Part shown: positions 24,024 through 32,364 of the stretch, piece by piece
Numbering within the stretch: position 1 is the first letter of the stretch
Layout of the letters: each line of letters starts with the position of its first letter
Position numbers and translations under genes: made by a program
NCBI GenBank assembly: GCA_021799275.1
Contig: JAJZAT010000026.1
Location: 1-41,912, forward strand
From: Bacillota bacterium
GTDB lineage: Bacteria > Bacillota > Sulfobacillia > JAJZYS01 > JAJYTV01
Direction of reading: 5' to 3'
DNA: 41,912 nucleotides
Notes under the pieces: model-generated
Seen by the model: only the letters and a program-made list of their open reading frames with translations
What the model was told of the DNA's origin: nothing
Database searches by the model: none

Positions 24024-24824
24024 ATGCACGATGGCAAGGGCGGCGTCGCACTGGCACTGGGCGCGGGAGGGGTCTACGGCTACGCCCACGTCGGAGTGCT
24101 GTCGGTGCTCCAGGAGTTCGGGCTCTGGCCCGATTTCGTCGTCGGCTGCAGCATTGGCGCGGTGATCGGTGCCTTCTACGGTGCAGGGCTGACGGGGGAC
24201 CAGCTCCTGCAACTCGGCCTCGGTCTGCGCCGCAGCCACCTGCTCGATCTCAGGCCGACGCGCATGGGACTCATCGGGGGACAGCGTCTGGAAGGCGTGG
24301 TGCGCCTCCTGACGCGCGACAGGCGCCTAGAGGAGATGCGGCCGCCCTTGGCGATTGTCGCCACGGATGTCGAGCGGGGCGAGAAGGTCGTCTTCACCCG
24401 TGGCGCAGCGGCCAAGGCGGCCCGGGCGTCGAGCGCCATGCCAGGCATTTTCGCTCCGGTGCGGATTGGCGAGCACCTGCTGGTGGACGGCGCGGTTCTG
24501 GAGCGCGTGCCCGTGCGAACCGCCCGCGAGCTTGGGGCGGAACGGGTCGTGGCAGTCGTGCTGGGCATGATGGAGCCCGGGCAGAGGGTGCAGGTTCGCA
24601 ACGCCTTCGATGTTGTCACGCAGTCGTTCGACATCATGCAGCGCGAGATCAGCCATGGACACACCGGGGCGGACGTCGTGATCGCGCCGCCCGTGGCCGC
24701 TGCAAACGCGTCTGCGGCTGGAGGCGCCGAGCGCCTGATCGAGGCCGGACGCGCCGCCGCCATGGCACAGCTCGACGCCTTGCGCTCGATCATGCACAGA
24801 AGGGAGATGGCGCAGCATGACTAG
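24024..24824 (+). CDS. ylbK: Patatin-like phospholipase (YlbK family)
   Basis: A 266 aa patatin/RssA-type acyl hydrolase. The oxyanion loop is LGAGGVYGYAHVG, the nucleophile Ser43 lies in GCSIGAVIG (GxSxG), and the dyad Asp is in LVDGAVLERVP. There is no signal peptide. The position between coaD and the PDZ-Lon gene matches Bacillus ylbK, with ylbJ missing here. The last 8 bp overlap the next gene. The natural lipid substrate is not known. Confidence 0.87.
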   Translation: MHDGKGGVALALGAGGVYGYAHVGVLSVLQEFGLWPDFVVGCSIGAVIGAFYGAGLTGDQLLQLGLGLRRSHLLDLRPTRMGLIGGQRLEGVVRLLTRDRRLEEMRPPLAIVATDVERGEKVVFTRGAAAKAARASSAMPGIFAPVRIGEHLLVDGAVLERVPVRTARELGAERVVAVVLGMMEPGQRVQVRNAFDVVTQSFDIMQREISHGHTGADVVIAPPVAAANASAAGGAERLIEAGRAAAMAQLDALRSIMHRREMAQHD

Positions 24825-25830
24825 GCGGCTCAAGTGGTTCCTGGGCGTCGTGATCGCCCTGGTCGTGGTGGCCGCAGCCCTGTGGTTCACGCCCACCGGC
24901 GACTACGTCATCCTGCCGGGCATCACCGAGAACCTGAATCAGATCGTCCAGGTCCAGGGTGTGAAGAAGGCTCCTGCCGGCCGCATGCTCATGGTCGCCG
25001 TCGACATTCAGCCGGCGAATCTTCTTTACTACCTGATCGGGCGCTTCACGCCCTACGGCGAGATCTACCCGGCAAGCGAGCTGTTGGGCACGGGCGTGTC
25101 GGAGCAGCAGTACGAGCAGATGAACCAGCAGCTCATGTCCGAGAGTCACCTGATGGCGAAGGTGGCCGCGCTCCGGGCCATCGGACTGCCGGCCCGCGAG
25201 ACCGGCAAGGGCGTCATCGTCTATGGTACGGAAGCCGGCACACCCGCCGCCGGCAAGCTCAAGGCGCGGGATATCATCACCGCCGTCGACGGCCACCGCA
25301 TGCAGATCGACCAGCAACTGCTGAACTTCATGGGAACCATCAAGCCGGGGACCAAGGTGGACATGACGGTGAAGCGCAAGGGCAAGGTCGTGCACGTCGT
25401 GGTCGGCACCGTGCCGAGCACGTCCATCAAAGGCCACGCCATGGTCGGCGCCTTGATCGGGACCGACTCGCCTGGTTTCGTCGTCCCGCTGAAGATCCAC
25501 ATCCAGACCGGATCGATCTCTGGACCGTCCGCGGGCATGATGTTCAGCCTGTCGATCATCAACCAGTTGCGGCCGCAGTGGCACCTGACGCATGGTGGCA
25601 CGGTGGCCGGGACCGGGACGATCGACGCGTACGGCGACGTCGGCGCGATCGGGGGCGTGCGCGAGAAGGTCGTCACGGTCTACGAGTCGGGAGCGAAGAT
25701 CTTCCTGGTACCGCGCGGCGACTACGCCGACGCGGTGAGCGAGGCGCGTGCCATCGGCATTACCAAGAAAATGCGCATCATACCTGTCGGGACGCTCAAT
25801 CAGGCACTCGCAGCCCTACGCAAGAGCTGA
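24817..25830 (+). CDS. ylbL: Membrane-anchored PDZ/Lon-type protease (YlbL/SepM family)
   Basis: A 337 aa protein. One N-terminal membrane segment (about 7-24) is followed by a VPGP-like region, a PDZ domain (about 130-205, including KARDIITAVDGH) and a Lon-type S16 protease domain. The catalytic Ser lies in SISGPSAGMMFSL and the Lys in GVREKVVTVYESGAK. YlbL-family enzymes cut secreted or membrane proteins outside the cell. It overlaps ylbK by 8 bp and keeps the Bacillus gene order. Confidence 0.9.
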   Translation: MTRRLKWFLGVVIALVVVAAALWFTPTGDYVILPGITENLNQIVQVQGVKKAPAGRMLMVAVDIQPANLLYYLIGRFTPYGEIYPASELLGTGVSEQQYEQMNQQLMSESHLMAKVAALRAIGLPARETGKGVIVYGTEAGTPAAGKLKARDIITAVDGHRMQIDQQLLNFMGTIKPGTKVDMTVKRKGKVVHVVVGTVPSTSIKGHAMVGALIGTDSPGFVVPLKIHIQTGSISGPSAGMMFSLSIINQLRPQWHLTHGGTVAGTGTIDAYGDVGAIGGVREKVVTVYESGAKIFLVPRGDYADAVSEARAIGITKKMRIIPVGTLNQALAALRKS

Positions 25831-25867
25831 GCAGCGTCCCCACCTGAAGTATGGCAGGGGGATGCAG

Positions 25868-26725
25868 ATGCAGGGGGCGGACGAACAGCAGGTTCAAGAG
25901 ATGGTGCAGCAGGAGATGCGAAGGCTCCTGGCCGGCGTGGCCGCTCAGCAGAGCGCCGGTTCCTCGAGTGGGTCCAGCCAGGCTTCGAACGGAGGGGGCT
26001 CGAGCGCGGGCGGATACTCCGGCAGCCAAGGAGGCGCCAACGGGCACGCCAGCGGATATGGAATGAACGGCGCGTCGGGCGGTGGCATGGGGGGCGGCCA
26101 GTCCAGCGGAGGTTCCCAGGCGAACGGCAAGGCGCAGGGCGGATTCGGCCCGGGCATCCCATCGGGCGACGTGCCGCAGCTGCTCATGCAGCTGGCGCTT
26201 GCGTGGCAGCAGCAACTGGTCAGCGGCAGCGCCCAAGGCGCGGCGCAGCAGAACCAGCAGGCGCAAGCGGCGCAGCAGGGCCAGCAGGTCGGCCAGGGAC
26301 AACAGAGTCAGCAGAGTCAGCAGGGTCAGCAGGGTCAGCAGAGTCAGCAGGGCCAGCAGAGTCAGCAGAGCGGCCAGGCGCAGCAGGGACAACAGGCGCA
26401 GGGACAACAGGGACAACAGGGACAACAGGTAAACCAGGGCCAGCAAGCCGGCCAAAGCCAGTCGTCGCAGCAGAACTCGGGCAGCCAGCAGTCGTCTCCT
26501 GGGACCGGAAGCCTGCGCAAGCTCGCCCGGCGCGCCGCGGGGAAGGCCGGAAGAGCTGTTGGCTCGGCGGCGCAGGCGGAACTGATCGCGCAGGCACAGC
26601 AGGAGTTCACGCAGGAACTCCGCCAGAATCTTGAACGGTTGCGCCAGGTGATCTCGGAGAGCCAGGAACTGGCGCGCCGCATGCAGATCGTCCTTGGCGA
26701 AGGAGATGGCAAGAGCTCGAGTTGA
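25868..26725 (+). CDS. Gln/Gly/Ser-rich low-complexity protein with helical ends
   Basis: A 285 aa protein of unrecognised family. Residues about 3-28 (DEQQVQEMVQQEMRRLL) form a predicted helix; about 29-98 is Gly/Ser/Asn-rich; about 101-120 (DVPQLLMQLALAWQQQL) is a second helix; about 123-215 is built of QQGQQ/QQSQQ units. Then comes a basic stretch (LRKLARRAAGKAGRA) and a coiled-coil-like helix (QAELIAQAQQEFTQELRQN). ATG 25868 follows GGGGG by 6 bp; ATG 25862 is closer to that site. It occupies the place of ylbM between ylbL and ylbN. It could be a spore-coat or condensate-forming protein; that is speculation. Confidence 0.7.
   Translation: MQGADEQQVQEMVQQEMRRLLAGVAAQQSAGSSSGSSQASNGGGSSAGGYSGSQGGANGHASGYGMNGASGGGMGGGQSSGGSQANGKAQGGFGPGIPSGDVPQLLMQLALAWQQQLVSGSAQGAAQQNQQAQAAQQGQQVGQGQQSQQSQQGQQGQQSQQGQQSQQSGQAQQGQQAQGQQGQQGQQVNQGQQAGQSQSSQQNSGSQQSSPGTGSLRKLARRAAGKAGRAVGSAAQAELIAQAQQEFTQELRQNLERLRQVISESQELARRMQIVLGEGDGKSSS
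26300..26430 (+). repeat. 9-bp tandem repeats coding for the QQ-rich tract
   Basis: Units of the form CAGCAGGGT, CAGCAGAGT and CAACAGGGA repeat many times in a row within the Gln-rich gene. Because the unit is 9 bp, slippage would change length by three residues without shifting frame. Confidence 0.85.
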
Positions 26726-26750
26726 CGCTCCTCAGGGTCAACCGTATACT
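26722..26750 (+). promoter_or_regulatory. Promoter of ylbN-rpmF
   Basis: TTGACG (26722-26727) and TATACT (26745-26750) are 17 bp apart, a near-consensus sigma-A promoter. The -35 box overlaps the stop codon of the Gln-rich gene. Transcription near 26757 argues against a start codon at 26722. Confidence 0.7.
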
Positions 26751-26772
26751 AGGCAAAGTTGAGGTGGTGCCC

Positions 26773-27261
26773 ATGCTCGGCATAGCCGTCGGCGACCTTC
26801 AGGTGCGTCCGGTAGGCTCCCAGCAGGCCGTCGAGCTGCGGGTGTCCCCCGAGGATCTGCCAGAGCTCGGCCTCGCCGACTGGCTGGAGGCCGAGGGACA
26901 AGCCACGAACCTTGGTGAGGACGGCGTTCGGGTCGAGCTTCAGGTATCGGCCACGCTGCGTCGCTCCTGTGCCAGATGCCTGCAGGATGTGGACCTGGCG
27001 GTGCGGGCAGAGGCGGAGGAGACCTACCACGAGAGTGGGGAGGGGCCGCTGATCACCGCGGACACGATCGACCTGGAGCCGATCATCCAGGAGGCGATCG
27101 TGCTCGCCGAGCCGATGCGGGTTCTCTGCAAGCCCGACTGCCGTGGGCTTTGCCCGCGGTGCGGCAAGGATTTGAACGAGGGACCCTGCGAATGCACCGA
27201 CGACGACCAGGATCCTCGCCTGGCTCCGCTCGCCAAACTGCTGCGACCGAGAGAGGAGTAG
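26773..27261 (+). CDS. ylbN: YceD/DUF177 family protein (YlbN)
   Basis: A 162 aa protein of the DUF177 family, which in most bacteria is encoded just upstream of rpmF and in plants and bacteria is linked to 23S rRNA maturation. The CxxC-type pairs are visible: SCARCLQDV in the middle, and CKPDCRGLCPRCGKDLNEG near the end, followed by CEC. ATG 26773 follows GAGGTG by 6 bp and sits just after the promoter at 26722-26750; an in-frame TTG at 26722 is inside that promoter. Confidence 0.88.
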   Translation: MLGIAVGDLQVRPVGSQQAVELRVSPEDLPELGLADWLEAEGQATNLGEDGVRVELQVSATLRRSCARCLQDVDLAVRAEAEETYHESGEGPLITADTIDLEPIIQEAIVLAEPMRVLCKPDCRGLCPRCGKDLNEGPCECTDDDQDPRLAPLAKLLRPREE

Positions 27262-27265
27262 TACC

Positions 27266-27442
27266 GTGGCCGTTCCGAAGCGGAAGCACTCGAAGGCCCG
27301 CCGTGACGCGCGGCGCGCCAACTGGAAGCTGAGCCCGATCACCCTGGTGCCGTGCCCGCAGTGCAAGAAGCTGCACACTCCGCATCAGGCATGCCGCAAC
27401 TGCGGCTACTACGATGGGCGCGAGGTCGTCAAGGTCGACTAG
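27266..27442 (+). CDS. rpmF: 50S ribosomal protein L32
   Basis: A 58 aa protein starting MAVPKRKHSKARRDARRANW, the standard L32 opening. It has the four-Cys zinc site CPQCKKLH...CRNCGYY, i.e. the zinc-binding (C+) form. GTG 27266 follows GAGGAG by about 8 bp and lies 4 bp after ylbN. A strong terminator follows. Confidence 0.96.
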   Translation: MAVPKRKHSKARRDARRANWKLSPITLVPCPQCKKLHTPHQACRNCGYYDGREVVKVD

Positions 27443-27460
27443 CGTCTCATGGTGGCTCTG

Positions 27461-27499
27461 TCCCCCGGGGTGTTTCCCCCGGGGGATTCGTGTTTTCGG
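27461..27499 (+). terminator. Terminator after rpmF
   Basis: TCCCCCGGGG (27461-27470) pairs fully with CCCCGGGGGA (27477-27486), followed by TTCGTGTTTTC. Confidence 0.8.
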
Positions 27500-27507
27500 G
27501 CGTCTGG

Positions 27508-27536
27508 TTGCCATGGATTCCTATGGGCTATATACT
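27508..27536 (+). promoter_or_regulatory. Promoter of the fapR-fab operon
   Basis: TTGCCA (27508-27513) and TATACT (27531-27536) are separated by 17 bp, each one base from consensus. The predicted start, near 27543, lies inside the FapR-like palindrome. Confidence 0.7.
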
Positions 27537-27552
27537 TGGTGCTAACACTAGG
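27535..27552 (+). promoter_or_regulatory. Candidate FapR operator
   Basis: CTTGGTG-CTAA-CACTAGG is an imperfect palindrome over the transcription start of fapR. Its first half (TTGGTGC) resembles the TTAGTACC half-site of Bacillus FapR boxes. Autoregulation of fapR at such a site is known in Bacillus subtilis; here it is inferred from position and partial match. Confidence 0.5.
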
Positions 27553-27568
27553 TAGGAAGGATCACACG

Positions 27569-28123
27569 GTGGAACGGCAGACCCGAAGGTCTCTCGTCCG
27601 GGCCGCACTGAGGGAAGATCCCTTCATCACCGATCGTGAGCTCGCTGACCGGCTCGCCGTGAGCGTGCAGACCATACGTCTCGACCGCCTGGCCCTGGGC
27701 ATTCCAGAGATGCGCGCGCGGGCCCTCGGGGTGGCCGAGCAGGCGTACGGGGCGACGAGGCTTCTTGCGACACGCGAGGTCTTCGGCGAGATTCTAGACC
27801 TGGAACCGGCCTTGCGCGGCCTGAGTCGCATCGTGACCACGCGCGACATGGCGTTCCGGGACTCCGACCGCGTGCAGGGACATGTCCTCTACGCCCAGGC
27901 CGAGACCCTTGCCCTTGCGCTGGTGGATGTCGAGCGTCCCGTGATCCCGCTGGCCCGCATGCGCTTTCGGCGTGGCGTGGCGGTCGGGGAGACGCTGATC
28001 TGCAAGGCTACGGTGATTCGGCGCAGCTCCGGTCGGCAGGTCGTACTGGCGATCATCCGTGCCGGTGGCGACGAGGTGTTCCGAGGCAAGTTCGAGGTGC
28101 TTGCGGAGGAGGGGGGGCAATAG
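27569..28123 (+). CDS. fapR: Fatty acid and phospholipid biosynthesis repressor FapR
   Basis: A 184 aa protein. The N-terminal helix-turn-helix (about 10-48) includes DPFITDRELADRLAVSVQTI followed by RLDR, the exact FapR signature. The C-terminal hotdog domain (about 75-180) binds malonyl-CoA, which releases the repressor. GTG 27569 follows TAGGAAGG by 8 bp. It heads the plsX-fabD-fabG-acpP-fabF block and probably represses its own promoter through the palindrome at 27535-27552. Confidence 0.92.
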   Translation: MERQTRRSLVRAALREDPFITDRELADRLAVSVQTIRLDRLALGIPEMRARALGVAEQAYGATRLLATREVFGEILDLEPALRGLSRIVTTRDMAFRDSDRVQGHVLYAQAETLALALVDVERPVIPLARMRFRRGVAVGETLICKATVIRRSSGRQVVLAIIRAGGDEVFRGKFEVLAEEGGQ

Positions 28124-29119
28124 ATGCGCATCGCCGTCGACGCCATGGGCGGCGACCACGCCCCGGGGGATGTCGTGCTCGGCGCGCTTGAGGCGTCGCG
28201 AACGTTCGGCATTCCCGTGGGTCTGGTGGGCAAGGGAGATCGCATCGAGCCCTTCCTGACGCAGGCCAACACGGCCGGGGCGGATTTCGTCCTGATCGAG
28301 GCCCCCGAGGAGATCGGTCCGCATGAGAAGCCGGCGCAGGCCGTGCGCCAGAAGCGCCTTTCGTCCATCGTGGTCGGTGTGGAATCGGTGCGCCAGGGAC
28401 AGGCGGATGCGTTCGTCAGCGCCGGCAACACCGGTGCCCTCATGACCGCCTCGCTGCTCGGCCTGGGCAAGATGATGCGCCGGCCCGCTCTTGGCGTGGT
28501 GCTGCCGACCCTATCGGGCAATCCCCTGCTGCTGCTGGACGCGGGAGCCTCCGTGGACGCCCGTCCGGAGGACCTCGTCGAATACGCCCTGGCGGGGAGC
28601 CTGTACGCGGAACAGGTCCTGCACCGCCCGCAACCCAGTGTCGCCCTGCTCAACATCGGCGTCGAGGAAGGTAAGGGCAACGAAATGGTGCGCGGTGCAT
28701 ACGACCTCTTAAAGCAGCAGCCGCTGAACTTCACGGGCAACATCGAGGGCCGGGATCTCATCGCCGGCAACGTGGACGTGGTGGTCTGCGACGGGTTCGT
28801 CGGCAACATCGCCTTGAAGGTGATCGAAGGGGTAGGAACGGGCGTGTTCAGCCTGCTGCGCGAAGAACTCGCGAAAGGGTTCCAAACGCGCCTGGGGGGC
28901 CTTCTGGTGCACGAGCGCATGCGCTCGGTCGCAAGGCGCCTGGACTACGCCACCTACGGCGGAGCGCCGCTCTTCGGCGTGCGCGGTCCCGTCATCAAGT
29001 GCCACGGCAGTTCGCGTTCGCTCGCGGTGCGCAACGGCGTGCGCGTGGCCCACGACTACGTTGCCTGCGGCGCGGTGCATTCCATGGAAGATGCGCTGCG
29101 CCGGGAAGGAGAATCATGA
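28124..29119 (+). CDS. plsX: Phosphate acyltransferase PlsX
   Basis: A 331 aa enzyme that makes acyl phosphate from acyl-ACP for phospholipid synthesis. It starts RIAVDAMGGDHAPGDVVLGA, with later motifs SAGNTGALM and CDGFVGNIALKVIEG. It begins directly after the fapR stop and overlaps fabD by 4 bp. The pairing of fapR with plsX is conserved in Bacillota. Confidence 0.95.
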   Translation: MRIAVDAMGGDHAPGDVVLGALEASRTFGIPVGLVGKGDRIEPFLTQANTAGADFVLIEAPEEIGPHEKPAQAVRQKRLSSIVVGVESVRQGQADAFVSAGNTGALMTASLLGLGKMMRRPALGVVLPTLSGNPLLLLDAGASVDARPEDLVEYALAGSLYAEQVLHRPQPSVALLNIGVEEGKGNEMVRGAYDLLKQQPLNFTGNIEGRDLIAGNVDVVVCDGFVGNIALKVIEGVGTGVFSLLREELAKGFQTRLGGLLVHERMRSVARRLDYATYGGAPLFGVRGPVIKCHGSSRSLAVRNGVRVAHDYVACGAVHSMEDALRREGES

Positions 29120-30045
29120 GCGGGATCGCGCTGCTCTTCGCCGGACAGGGAGCCCAGTATCCCGGCATGGGCAAGGAACTTTACGAGACCTACCCCGTCG
29201 CCCGGGAAGTGTTCGAGGGAGCCGAGGAGGCGACAGGACTGCCTTTGCGGCAGATCTGCTTCGAGGCGTCGCACGAGGAACTGAGGCGCACCGAGTGGAC
29301 CCAGCCCGCCATCCTGACCGTGTCGGTGGCCACCTGGCGCGTGCTGCAGCAGCACGGGCTCCAGGTTGACGCGGCGCTTGGCCTTTCGCTCGGGGAGTAC
29401 GGCGCGCTCGTGGCGGCGGAGAGCCTGGACTGGCGCACTGCGGTGGCACTTGTGCGACTGCGCGGGCGGCTGATGCAGGAGGCCGTGCCCGAGGGGACCG
29501 GCGGCATGCTCGCCATCCTGGGCATGGAGGACTCGGTGGTGGAGGAGCTCTGCCGGGCCGCACCCGGCACCTGCGAGCCGGCCAACTACAATGCGCCGGG
29601 CCAGCTTGTGGCCGCTGGCACCGTGCCTGCTCTCGACTGGCTCGAGCAGGAGGTGCGCCGTCTCGGCGCGCGCAGCGTCCGGCTTTCCGTGTCGGCGCCG
29701 TTCCACTCGTCGCTGCTGCGCCCTGCGGGCGATGCGCTGCGGCCGGCCCTCGAGCAGGCGCAGTTCCGCCCGCCGCGCTTCCCGGTCATCGCGAACCTGA
29801 CCGCGCGGCCGAGTTCCGTCGAGAGCATGGTGGAGACGCTTGTCGGCCAGGTGTCGCACCCCGTCCGCTTCGCGGATTCCTTGCGCTATCTTCTCGCGGA
29901 GGGCTTCGACACGTTTGTCGAGGTGGGGCCGGGTCGGGCGCAGGTGGGCTTTTTGCGCCGCATCGACCGGGACGTGAGGATACTTGTGACCGACAAGTCC
30001 ACCGATCTTGCGGCCACGCTTGATTGGGTCAAGGAGGTTTGCTAG
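29116..30045 (+). CDS. fabD: Malonyl-CoA:ACP transacylase
   Basis: A 309 aa enzyme that loads malonyl groups onto acyl carrier protein. The start has LLFAGQGAQYPGMGKELYE, the nucleophile Ser is in LGLSLGEYGALVAA, and the His is in SAPFHSSLL. ATG 29116 overlaps the plsX stop. No fabH lies between plsX and fabD, unlike the Clostridia arrangement. Confidence 0.95.
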   Translation: MSGIALLFAGQGAQYPGMGKELYETYPVAREVFEGAEEATGLPLRQICFEASHEELRRTEWTQPAILTVSVATWRVLQQHGLQVDAALGLSLGEYGALVAAESLDWRTAVALVRLRGRLMQEAVPEGTGGMLAILGMEDSVVEELCRAAPGTCEPANYNAPGQLVAAGTVPALDWLEQEVRRLGARSVRLSVSAPFHSSLLRPAGDALRPALEQAQFRPPRFPVIANLTARPSSVESMVETLVGQVSHPVRFADSLRYLLAEGFDTFVEVGPGRAQVGFLRRIDRDVRILVTDKSTDLAATLDWVKEVC

Positions 30046-30046
30046 C

Positions 30047-30784
30047 ATGATGCCTGCTTTGGCGGCACTGGTTACCGGCGGCAGCCGGGGCATTGGCCGC
30101 GCGTGCTGCCTGCGGCTGGCGCGCGAGGGATTCCATGTCGCGGTGAACTACCGCCAGGAGGAAGCCCAGGCCCTGCAGGTGGTGGCCGAGATCGAAGCGG
30201 CGGGCGGCAAGGCGTTCGCGCTGCAGGGAGACGTCTCGATGCCCGGTGAGGCCGAGCGCCTCGTGCAGGCGGTACTGGCCGAAGCCGGCCGTCTCGACGT
30301 GCTGGTCAACAACGCGGGGATCACGCGCGACAATCTGGTGCTGCGCATGTCCGACGAGGAATTCGCCGTAGTTCTCGAGACGAATCTCGTCGGGGCATTC
30401 AGACTGGTGCGTGCCGCATTGCGCCCGATGCTGAAGCAGCGGGGCGGGCGCATCATCAACATTTCCTCCATCGCCGGCATGGTGGGCAACCCCGGTCAGG
30501 CGAACTACTCCGCCGCCAAGGCGGGGATGCTGGGCCTGACGCGGTCGGTGGCGAAGGAGGTGGCGTCGAGGGGGATCACGGTGAACGCCGTGGCACCCGG
30601 CTTGATCGAGACCGACATGTCGGAAGCGATCAAGGGACGCGAGCAGCTGATTTCCCAGATTCCGCTCGGCCGGGCGGGGACGCCAGAGGAGGTGGCTTCG
30701 GCGGTCGCATTCCTTGCGAGCCCGGAAGCCGCCTACATCACGGGCGTGACGCTGCCTGTCGACGGCGGCCTGGCGGCCGGTTAG
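30047..30784 (+). CDS. fabG: 3-oxoacyl-ACP reductase
   Basis: A 245 aa classical short-chain dehydrogenase. The cofactor loop is VTGGSRGIGRA, NNAGIT follows, and the catalytic Ser-Tyr-Lys are in ISSIAGMVGNPGQANYSAAK. The end ITGVTLPVDGGLAAG is typical of FabG. ATG 30047 lies 9 bp after AAGGAGG; ATG 30050 is an alternative. It is the reductase of the elongation cycle in this operon. Confidence 0.95.
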   Translation: MMPALAALVTGGSRGIGRACCLRLAREGFHVAVNYRQEEAQALQVVAEIEAAGGKAFALQGDVSMPGEAERLVQAVLAEAGRLDVLVNNAGITRDNLVLRMSDEEFAVVLETNLVGAFRLVRAALRPMLKQRGGRIINISSIAGMVGNPGQANYSAAKAGMLGLTRSVAKEVASRGITVNAVAPGLIETDMSEAIKGREQLISQIPLGRAGTPEEVASAVAFLASPEAAYITGVTLPVDGGLAAG

Positions 30785-30805
30785 CGAAGGGGGGTGACGA
30801 ACTAG

Positions 30806-31048
30806 ATGGCAGACGCGAATGAGGTTATGGAAAAGGTCCGCGGCATCATCGTCGACCAGCTCGGCGTGGAGGCCGCACAGGTGACGCCGGAGGCGTCCTT
30901 TATCGACGACCTGGGAGCGGATTCGCTCGACATTGTCGAGCTGATCATGGCTTTTGAAGAGGAGTTCGACCTCGACATCCCGGACGAGGACGCGGAGAAG
31001 ATCGCTTCCGTGCAGGACGCGGTCGACTACATCAAGGATCGCGCATAG
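30806..31048 (+). CDS. acpP: Acyl carrier protein
   Basis: An 80 aa acidic helical protein. The phosphopantetheine-bearing Ser40 lies in [13 protein letters not shown], as in all AcpP. ATG 30806 follows GGGGTGACG at a suitable distance. It carries the growing acyl chain for FabD, FabG and FabF encoded around it. Confidence 0.97.
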   Translation: MADANEVMEKVRGIIVDQLGVEAAQVTPEASFIDDLGADSLDIVELIMAFEEEFDLDIPDEDAEKIASVQDAVDYIKDRA

Positions 31049-31060
31049 GCCGATTGAGGC

Positions 31061-31084
31061 GACGGGGGGCTTGAGCTCCCCGTC
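31061..31084 (+). other. Intercistronic hairpin between acpP and fabF
   Basis: GACGGGGGGC pairs over 10 bp (one G-T wobble) with GCTCCCCGTC around TTGA. No T-run follows, so it is more likely an mRNA stabiliser or partial terminator that favours high acpP levels than a full stop. Confidence 0.6.
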
Positions 31085-31116
31085 GTCCTGTGGGGCTATG
31101 GGCAGGGGGTGCAGGA

Positions 31117-32364
31117 TTGCCGAAGCGCGTAGTGATCACCGGCCTGGGGGAGTTGACCCCGCTCGGGCTGGACGTGGAAACAACCTGGAAGGCCGCGCAG
31201 GCGGGCCAGTCTGGAATCGCCACCTTGGAGCGACTCGATTTCAGCGAGATGGATGTCCGCTTCGGCGGCGAAGTGCACGGGTTTGACCCCGCGCAGTACC
31301 TTGACCGCCGCGATGTGCGCCGCACGGACCGCTTCGTGCAGTTCGGCATCGCCGCCTCCGAAGAAGCCATGCGCGACGCGGGCCTGAGCGCGGGAGACTA
31401 CGACCCCGACCGCTTCGGTGCGATCTGCGGCACGGGCATTGGCGGTATCGAGACACTCACGGAGCAGCACCGCATCTTCCTGGAGCGTGGTGCGAACCGC
31501 GTGTCGCCGCTCTTTATACCTATGATGATCGCCAACATGGCCGCGGGGCAGATCGCGATCCGATTCGGATTGCGCGGACCGAACATGACCTTCGTGACGG
31601 CCTGTTCCTCGTCCGCCAACGCCCTTGGTGATGCCTACCGCGCTATCCAGCACGGAGAGGCCGATCTGATGCTGGCCGGCGGCGCCGAGGCGGTTCTGCT
31701 GCCACTGTGCTACGCGGGATTCATCAACATGAAGGCCCTCTCGACGCGCAACGACGACCCTGAGCGGGCGTCGCGACCGTTTGACCGCGACCGCGACGGC
31801 TTTGTCATGTCCGAAGGCGCCGGTATGCTCGTGCTCGAGGAGCGGGAGCACGCCCTCGCGCGCGGAGCGAAGATCTACGCTGAAGTAGTCGGCTACGGCA
31901 CCACCGCGGACGCCTACCACATCGTGGAGCCCCATCCGGAAGGCGAGGGCGCGGCGCGCGCCATGGAGCTGGCGCTGCGTGACGGCAACCTGCCGCGCGA
32001 GGCGATCGGCTACATCAATGCCCACGCGACGGCGACGCCCAAGGGCGACATCGGCGAGGCGCTGGCGATCCGGCGCGTCTTCGGCGACCATGCCGACCAC
32101 TTGGCCGTCTCGTCCACGAAGTCCATGACGGGACACCTGCTCGGGGCCGCCGGGGGGGTGGAGGCCATCTTCACGACCCTCGCGCTGCGCGACGGCGTGC
32201 TGCCGCCCACGATCAACCTTGAGCACCTGGACCCCGAAATCGACCTCGACTGCGTGCCGCAGACGGCCCGCAAGGCCGAGGTGGAGTACGCCCTGACCAA
32301 TTCGTTCGGCTTCGGCGGACAGAACGTCTCCCTGGCGCTGAGGCGCTACGATGCGGCTTCCTGA
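31117..32364 (+). CDS. fabF: 3-oxoacyl-ACP synthase II
   Basis: A 415 aa condensing enzyme. The catalytic triad is visible: Cys in VTACSSSANALGDA, His in INAHATATPKGD, and Lys/His in SSTKSMTGHLLGAAGG. The start is TTG 31117, 7 bp after AGGGGGT, giving the usual PKRVVITGLGELTPLG. It overlaps rnc by 14 bp. The position between acpP and rnc differs from Bacillus subtilis, where fabF lies elsewhere. Confidence 0.94.
   Translation: MPKRVVITGLGELTPLGLDVETTWKAAQAGQSGIATLERLDFSEMDVRFGGEVHGFDPAQYLDRRDVRRTDRFVQFGIAASEEAMRDAGLSAGDYDPDRFGAICGTGIGGIETLTEQHRIFLERGANRVSPLFIPMMIANMAAGQIAIRFGLRGPNMTFVTACSSSANALGDAYRAIQHGEADLMLAGGAEAVLLPLCYAGFINMKALSTRNDDPERASRPFDRDRDGFVMSEGAGMLVLEEREHALARGAKIYAEVVGYGTTADAYHIVEPHPEGEGAARAMELALRDGNLPREAIGYINAHATATPKGDIGEALAIRRVFGDHADHLAVSSTKSMTGHLLGAAGGVEAIFTTLALRDGVLPPTINLEHLDPEIDLDCVPQTARKAEVEYALTNSFGFGGQNVSLALRRYDAAS

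Noticed and set aside
25796-26455. A Leu-rich frame on the minus strand opposite the Gln-rich gene
   Set aside because: It is the reverse reading of CAG/CAA repeats and has no start signal or family; the forward frame has a ribosome binding site and sensible ends.
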